From: JBBQKF01 sp038326615
Lineage (GTDB): Bacteria > Bacillota > Clostridia > Saccharofermentanales > UBA5734
DNA: 19,970 nucleotides
NCBI GenBank assembly: GCA_038326615.1
Contig: JBBQKF010000060.1
Span: 1-19,970 of the forward strand
Direction of reading: 5' to 3'
In this document: positions 15,483 to 19,970 of the stretch, one piece after another
How the letters are laid out: each line of letters opens with the position of its first letter
Numbering within the stretch: the stretch's first letter is position 1
Notes under the pieces: model-generated
Database searches by the model: none
What the model was told of the DNA's origin: nothing
What the model saw: only the letters and a program-made list of their open reading frames with translations
Position numbers and translations under genes: made by a program

Positions 15483-16889
15483 CTACCTCATTTCGTAATA
15501 AAGCTTCTTGTAGCTGTTAATAAAACGTTCAATTGAATATAATGCAACGGCTCTTTTCCTGCCGTTTTCACCATAAAGGTTTCGAAGATCTTTGTCTCTG
15601 GCTAATTTTATAATCGAATTGCCGAGTTTCTCATAATCCATGACTGGAACTACAATCCCAGCAGGTCCGAATTCGTCATCAACACCTTCGAGAAGTTCCC
15701 TGCAGCATCCAACGTCTGTAGTAACTGACGGCTTTTTGTAAGCAAATCCTTCGAGAATTGCAAATGGCTGTGCTTCACTGATACTGGTCAAAATAAGAAA
15801 ATCCATCCAACTAATATAATCGTGAGGATTAATCATTCCTGTAAAAATAACATCATCAAGATCCATGCTTTCAATCATTTGGAGGCAGTCATTATAGTAC
15901 TCTTCATCCTCATCTATCGGACCCATAATATAGAGTCTAATGTTTTTTATTTCGTCTTTAGCAATAGCAAAACCATGAATCATTGTTTTTATATCTTTTA
16001 TCGGAACAATACGTATAAGTGCCCCAATATTAATATATCCATCTGCAGGAGCCTGTACTTTATCAGGTGTTATTTTAGAAAAATCCACACCATTTGGTAT
16101 AATCATAATCTTATTTTCATCACATCCTAACTCTTTTTGGACTTCCATATTTCTATAAAATAGAGAAATAACCTTATCTGAACTTTCATATGTTTTTTTA
16201 GATAAACTATAAAAAAATTCAATCCATATCTCTTTGAAATAACCTTTAAGCCACGTGGATTTTATTATCTCTTCTTCTCTTTCGCGCGAATATATTCCGT
16301 GTTCAGTAAGTAAAAATGGTTTATTATAAATAAATTTTGCAAGACTGCCAATAATACCCGCATATCCCGTCGAAACACTATGGTATAAATCTGCCTGTGG
16401 AATATCTTTCTTTATTATCTGAAAAAGTGGAAGAATCATCGATTTCATTGTCCAGTAAAGTTCAGTAAATGAGATTTCAGAATAGCACTCCTCGCTTGCT
16501 TCTCTTACAATTTCATAAAAATTACGACTCATAAGAAAATTAGTGACATTATCATAATATTTACCTCGAACCATTGTGAAGATCGCGTTCCAGTCAGCTG
16601 TTCTAGCACATATAAGGTTTTTGATTGCCTCTTTAGCTTTTATATCAATGTGATATCGCTTGCCCCATTTGCTTTTTGCTCCTGTGAATTCGTCTAAGAA
16701 AGTTTCGGTAATGCCTTTTACGTTATCCGGAAATTTGTATTTGTAAATTCCGCGTGATTTCACCTCAGCGCCTATTGTGAAAATCACAAATTCATGTTCA
16801 GGAAATGATGTAAAAAGCATCTGAATCCAACTTGATACTCCACCTGAGACATATGGATAACTTCCCTCTGCAATAATACAAATTCTCAT
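15483..16889 (-). CDS. pelF: PelF, Pel polysaccharide glycosyltransferase (GT4)
   Basis: A 468-residue cytosolic GT4 glycosyltransferase of GT-B fold that polymerises UDP-sugars (N-acetylgalactosamine-type in characterised Pel). The start MRICIIAEGSYPYVSGGVSSW is diagnostic of PelF. Further motifs are TEHGIYSREREEEI, NGVDFSKITP at the start of the C-terminal nucleotide-sugar domain, and SEAQPFAILEGF, which holds the EX7E catalytic/binding pair. The ATG at 16889 is chosen because family proteins begin there; a GTG at 16898 would add three residues and overlap the upstream stop in a GTGA junction. The next gene, pelG, follows 2 nt after the stop. No truncation or missing motif is seen. Confidence 0.95.
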   Translation of the reverse strand: MRICIIAEGSYPYVSGGVSSWIQMLFTSFPEHEFVIFTIGAEVKSRGIYKYKFPDNVKGITETFLDEFTGAKSKWGKRYHIDIKAKEAIKNLICARTADWNAIFTMVRGKYYDNVTNFLMSRNFYEIVREASEECYSEISFTELYWTMKSMILPLFQIIKKDIPQADLYHSVSTGYAGIIGSLAKFIYNKPFLLTEHGIYSREREEEIIKSTWLKGYFKEIWIEFFYSLSKKTYESSDKVISLFYRNMEVQKELGCDENKIMIIPNGVDFSKITPDKVQAPADGYINIGALIRIVPIKDIKTMIHGFAIAKDEIKNIRLYIMGPIDEDEEYYNDCLQMIESMDLDDVIFTGMINPHDYISWMDFLILTSISEAQPFAILEGFAYKKPSVTTDVGCCRELLEGVDDEFGPAGIVVPVMDYEKLGNSIIKLARDKDLRNLYGENGRKRAVALYSIERFINSYKKLYYEMR

Positions 16890-16894
16890 TTCAA

Positions 16895-18679
16895 TCACCG
16901 TCGTTCCGTAAAGTTAATTTCAAAAACGGACTTACTTACTGTAATCAGGTAAATCCCTGTATCTATCATGGATACAGTGCAATTAAGCACTGGGTTAACT
17001 TTTTTGGTGCTTCTTAGGATAAAATTGCCACTAGAGCCTATTTTGTCGCAATATCCTATCATACCACCTGGTTTTCGGTAAAAGTCAAACTTTGCTTCTA
17101 CAGATTTTTTAATTTCATATGCCCCCGCTGATGCAGTTACTGGCCTTAGCCAATTAAAATTTTTGTTGATGTTGCTCATTAATTTGTTGTATTCTGTATA
17201 TAGTGTTTTCCAACTGCTGTCACCGTTTCTATGGCTGTCCAGCACATCATCCGGATGAATGAAATGAGAAAAAATACCAAGAGATGTTATGGAATTATAT
17301 TCATTCCATAAACTTTCTTCTGAATTATTATATCCAGATGAAATTCTTGGCATTTCAATGATGCCGTCTTTGTTTACTTCAAATTCTTGAACATACTGAT
17401 CATCATCATCTTCCTTATAATAAACAGATGATATAACACGTATTGTTGGGATTTCTTCAAGAAGAGACTGTCTTCCTAGAGGACTCAGGATATTTGACGG
17501 TGGTACATATACCATAAATTTGTAATATGGAAAAATGCTTCTTGTAAATAAATTGAACTCCTTTAATGAAGCTTTCATATCAGACGCATTTTCCCAAGGT
17601 TTATAACCGACATCATTTTTGATATATCCATTCTCGGCTAAAGGTTGGTGATTATACCCGTGAACACCGAGTTCACCACCGCTGTTAATGAGCTCTCTTC
17701 CATATAGTATGAGGTTTTTCTTTTCGCCGCTTTTAGTTCCGCCAAAAGGAATGCTGACATTGTTATTATAAGTCTCAATAATCATTCCTGTATATTTCAA
17801 GTTATACAAAAAAGAACTTTTCAGCATATCAGGCCACCAGATATCTCTAAAAAAACCTTCAATATTTCTAGAATACTCTTTTGTTATCTTCTGATTGTAA
17901 CCATTCGGAAACGGTGCAGGGAAATCATCTATATATACAAGTTTTATGTTCATGACAGGGTAAATATAGCCATCTGAAATCATGCTTATACAGCCCGCCA
18001 CCAACCCTCGGTTGTTCCTTCCTGCAAGCATTGTGCCATTATTTACCATGAATTTTCCTTTTCCGTAATCAACATCCCATATAATCGGGTTTTGATCTTT
18101 TGAAACAACATGTACTCTACAATTATTATTAAGCGAAACCTTAAGCCCAAAATTATCAATTAATTCTCCCCTTACTGAAAGTCCAGTGCCCTTAATGAGT
18201 ATATTATCACTTAATACAATACCCGAAAAAATCTTTTGATTTCCAAACTCTTGTATTCCAAGTTTCCTATAAATTCTGTAATATGATTCGCTTACATCCT
18301 GGTTCACCGAAAAAAACACATTTCCTCCATAAGAAACATATTTGGTAATGACGTCAATATCAGGAATTATACTGATATCATGGCTTGTAATTATAACAAG
18401 CCAGTAATCGTCATACTTAAAAGTATCCTTTTTGATATCTTTGATAACAAATTCCTTTTTCATATAAGTTAAAACGCGGCTGATATTTGCAACCAGATTA
18501 ACGCTCTGTGTATTACCTTGTTCTAAAAGAATAAGTATTTTCTGTGAAATAAGATTTTCGTCAGTAGCAGGCGTATATTTTACTGCTGCACCTGCAACTT
18601 TTACTGAAAAGTCAATATTATTATTGGAATTTTTACTCACCATATGAGTAGCAAGTGATATTGTCTCATTGTAACACAA
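16895..18679 (-). CDS. DUF2194-family protein, divergent polysaccharide-deacetylase-like, probably 5'-truncated
   Basis: First gene of the cluster in the window, 594 residues from a TTG at 18679. The middle resembles a NodB-type deacetylase: D251/D252 in LVYIDDFPAPF, H340/H344 in GVHGYNHQP (an HxxxH metal site), a YVPPSNILS segment and H472/H475 in FSHFIHPDD. This is the right chemistry to remove N-acetyl groups from a Pel-like polymer, replacing the deacetylase half of PelA; that role is inference. Residues 20-240 are a Rossmann-like N-terminal region. DUF2194 proteins usually start with a signal peptide or anchor, but none is found here: the frame stays open upstream into the insertion sequence end. 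The original N terminus was probably cut off by the IS. The TTG start has AGGA 9 nt upstream, partly within the presumed IS terminus. Whether the remnant is translated or exported is doubtful. Confidence 0.8.
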   Translation of the reverse strand: MCYNETISLATHMVSKNSNNNIDFSVKVAGAAVKYTPATDENLISQKILILLEQGNTQSVNLVANISRVLTYMKKEFVIKDIKKDTFKYDDYWLVIITSHDISIIPDIDVITKYVSYGGNVFFSVNQDVSESYYRIYRKLGIQEFGNQKIFSGIVLSDNILIKGTGLSVRGELIDNFGLKVSLNNNCRVHVVSKDQNPIIWDVDYGKGKFMVNNGTMLAGRNNRGLVAGCISMISDGYIYPVMNIKLVYIDDFPAPFPNGYNQKITKEYSRNIEGFFRDIWWPDMLKSSFLYNLKYTGMIIETYNNNVSIPFGGTKSGEKKNLILYGRELINSGGELGVHGYNHQPLAENGYIKNDVGYKPWENASDMKASLKEFNLFTRSIFPYYKFMVYVPPSNILSPLGRQSLLEEIPTIRVISSVYYKEDDDDQYVQEFEVNKDGIIEMPRISSGYNNSEESLWNEYNSITSLGIFSHFIHPDDVLDSHRNGDSSWKTLYTEYNKLMSNINKNFNWLRPVTASAGAYEIKKSVEAKFDFYRKPGGMIGYCDKIGSSGNFILRSTKKVNPVLNCTVSMIDTGIYLITVSKSVFEINFTERR

Positions 18680-18686
18680 GTGATTA

Positions 18687-19970
18687 TGTCCTAAAGTTTG
18701 AAAATAAGGATATAATTGAACCTCGCGATTATTAAGTTAACGAGAGGATGTACAATGAGAAAGGTAGATTTAAGAATGAGTGAGGAACATAAGTATGAAA
18801 TTGTTAAAAAATTAGTCGATTCTGATGGAAATAAGGATTCTGCAGCGTTGAGGATTGGATGCACAAGGAGACACTTGAACAGATTAATTAATGGTTACAA
18901 ATTAAGTGGAAAGGCATTTTTTGTTCATGGTAACCGGGGCAGATCACCTGCATGTGAGATTTCCGAAGAAGATAAGAACACCATAATTGACCTATACCGT
19001 ACAAAATATTATGGTGCCAATTTTAAGCATTTCGCAGAATTGTTAAAAAGTTATGAAAAAATGCAAGTTTCACTTAGTACAGTTAATACTTTGATGGCAA
19101 ATGCCAAAATATTATCCCCTAAAGCCAGAAGAATAACAAAGAAAAATATGAAGATTTTATTAAAAGAACAGCAGAAAAAAACCTCTTCTAAGAAGGAAAT
19201 CATTAAAATAGCCAAAGCCATCATTGCTGTTGATGATGCACATCCTCGCAGACCAAGATGCGCTTACTTTGGTGAAATGATTCAAATGGATGCTTCCGAT
19301 CATCTTTGGTTCGGAGATCAAAACAGCCAACTGCACGTTGGTATTGATGATTCTACAGGCTCTCTCGTCGGAGCATATTTTGACAAGCAGGAGACGCTCA
19401 AAGGCTATTACAATGTATTGCATCAAATCCTTAACACTCACGGAATACCTTTTATGTTCTATACTGACCGCCGGACAGTCTTTGAATACAAAAAGAAAAC
19501 CGCTCCTGCTATTGAAGAGGACACTTTTACTCAGTTCAGTTATGCCTGTAAACAGCTCGGGATTCAAATTAAGACAACAAGTATACCGCAGGCTAAGGGC
19601 CGCGTAGAGAGGCTATTTGGCACTTTACAATCACGCCTGCCAATCTTGTTAAGGTTAGCAGGCGCAACCACCATAGAGCTAGCAAATAAATTCTTAAACA
19701 ACTACTTAAAAGAATTCAACGCCCAATTCAGCTCACTTGCTAATCATAGCAAATCTGTATTTGAAAAGCAACCAAGTGATGAAACCATTAATCTTACACT
19801 TGCCGTGTTAGCCAAACGTAAAATTGATAATGGTCATAGCATCCGTTGTGATAATGTGTTTTATAAACTGGTAGATTCTAATGGGTTACCCGTTTACTAC
19901 CACAATAAGACACCCGCATTAGTGATTAAAGCATTTGACTCCAATTTCTTTGCCAGCGTTTGCGATAAAA
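18687..19970 (+). mobile_element. Insertion sequence of ISNCY/IS1202-like type (right end outside the window)
   Basis: A transposase gene starting 68 bp inside the presumed left end, and a sequence that breaks the 5' end of the DUF2194 gene, define the element. The left end is placed at TGTCCTAAAGTTTG (18687) from the position where the host gene's reading frame loses sense; the right inverted repeat and target duplication are not visible, so the exact boundary is uncertain by tens of bases. Confidence 0.65.
18755..19970 (+). CDS. DDE transposase, ISNCY/IS1202-like (3' end outside the window)
   Basis: The frame runs open for 405 codons to the right edge. The ATG at 18755 has GAGAGG at 18742-18747. 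An N-terminal helix-turn-helix (DSAALRIGCTRRHLNRLINGY, ~29-49) binds the element ends, followed by a basic GNRGRS linker and an RNase H-fold core with the triad D179 (QMDASDHLW), D238 (YTDRRTVF) and E285 (GRVERLFGTLQ). This layout matches transposases filed as ISNCY, many now grouped with IS1202. All three catalytic residues are intact, so it may be active. It is transcribed away from the pel-like cluster. Confidence 0.88.
   Translation, partial: MRKVDLRMSEEHKYEIVKKLVDSDGNKDSAALRIGCTRRHLNRLINGYKLSGKAFFVHGNRGRSPACEISEEDKNTIIDLYRTKYYGANFKHFAELLKSYEKMQVSLSTVNTLMANAKILSPKARRITKKNMKILLKEQQKKTSSKKEIIKIAKAIIAVDDAHPRRPRCAYFGEMIQMDASDHLWFGDQNSQLHVGIDDSTGSLVGAYFDKQETLKGYYNVLHQILNTHGIPFMFYTDRRTVFEYKKKTAPAIEEDTFTQFSYACKQLGIQIKTTSIPQAKGRVERLFGTLQSRLPILLRLAGATTIELANKFLNNYLKEFNAQFSSLANHSKSVFEKQPSDETINLTLAVLAKRKIDNGHSIRCDNVFYKLVDSNGLPVYYHNKTPALVIKAFDSNFFASVCDK

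Noticed and set aside
18722..18747. Hairpin CTCG/CGAG hiding the transposase ribosome site
   Set aside because: Only four pairs form continuously, too weak to claim protection from read-through translation.
19160..19607. Additional frames inside the transposase gene on both strands
   Set aside because: They overlap the intact DDE transposase frame completely and show no independent signals.

Overview
The window is low-GC, AT-rich DNA with tightly packed genes, GTG/TTG starts and purine-rich Shine-Dalgarno sites. Its gene content (AddAB instead of RecBCD, a clostridial-type acyl-CoA synthetase, a Pel-like cluster with CotH and VTC-domain proteins) points to an anaerobic Firmicute (Bacillota) of the class Clostridia. 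The species cannot be named from the sequence.

Region 1 (1-7833, + strand) carries the 3' part of addB, then addA, which overlaps it by 4 nt. Together they encode the helicase-nuclease that processes double-strand breaks. A lipoate-protein ligase (lplA) follows. Both add genes contain hydrophilic, repetitive inserts: a perfect 12-bp tandem repeat in addB that runs off the left edge, and a Ser/Asn/Asp/Glu-rich block plus three copies of a GGGGACGGTTCTTCTGTG-type repeat in addA. Region 2 (7834-10165) is an acyl-CoA synthetase/AMP ligase with its own likely promoter and a Ser/Asn-rich insert, followed by a large hairpin and a terminator that serves the opposite strand.

Region 3 (10166-10738, - strand) holds a small XRE-like DNA-binding protein with its own terminator, a palindrome over its ribosome binding site and a candidate promoter. 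Region 4 (10739-18679, - strand) is a six-gene operon-like cluster read from right to left: DUF2194 protein (resembling a divergent polysaccharide deacetylase), PelF glycosyltransferase, PelG membrane transporter, CotH-family protein, VTC-domain polyphosphate polymerase and DUF4956 membrane protein. The simplest reading is a Gram-positive Pel-like exopolysaccharide system (synthesis by PelF, export by PelG, deacetylation by the DUF2194 protein) fused to a CotH/polyphosphate/DUF4956 module whose role in the polymer is unknown.

Region 5 (about 18687 to the right edge) is an insertion sequence with a DDE transposase of ISNCY/IS1202-like type. It abuts the 5' end of the DUF2194 gene, which lacks the membrane anchor or signal peptide expected of the family, so the IS probably cut off the start of this gene and separated the cluster from its promoter and any upstream pel genes. 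No rRNA, tRNA or CRISPR array was seen. The most interesting points are the Pel-CotH-VTC-DUF4956 cluster with its IS-damaged head, and the repeated in-frame low-complexity insertions in three otherwise conserved enzymes.
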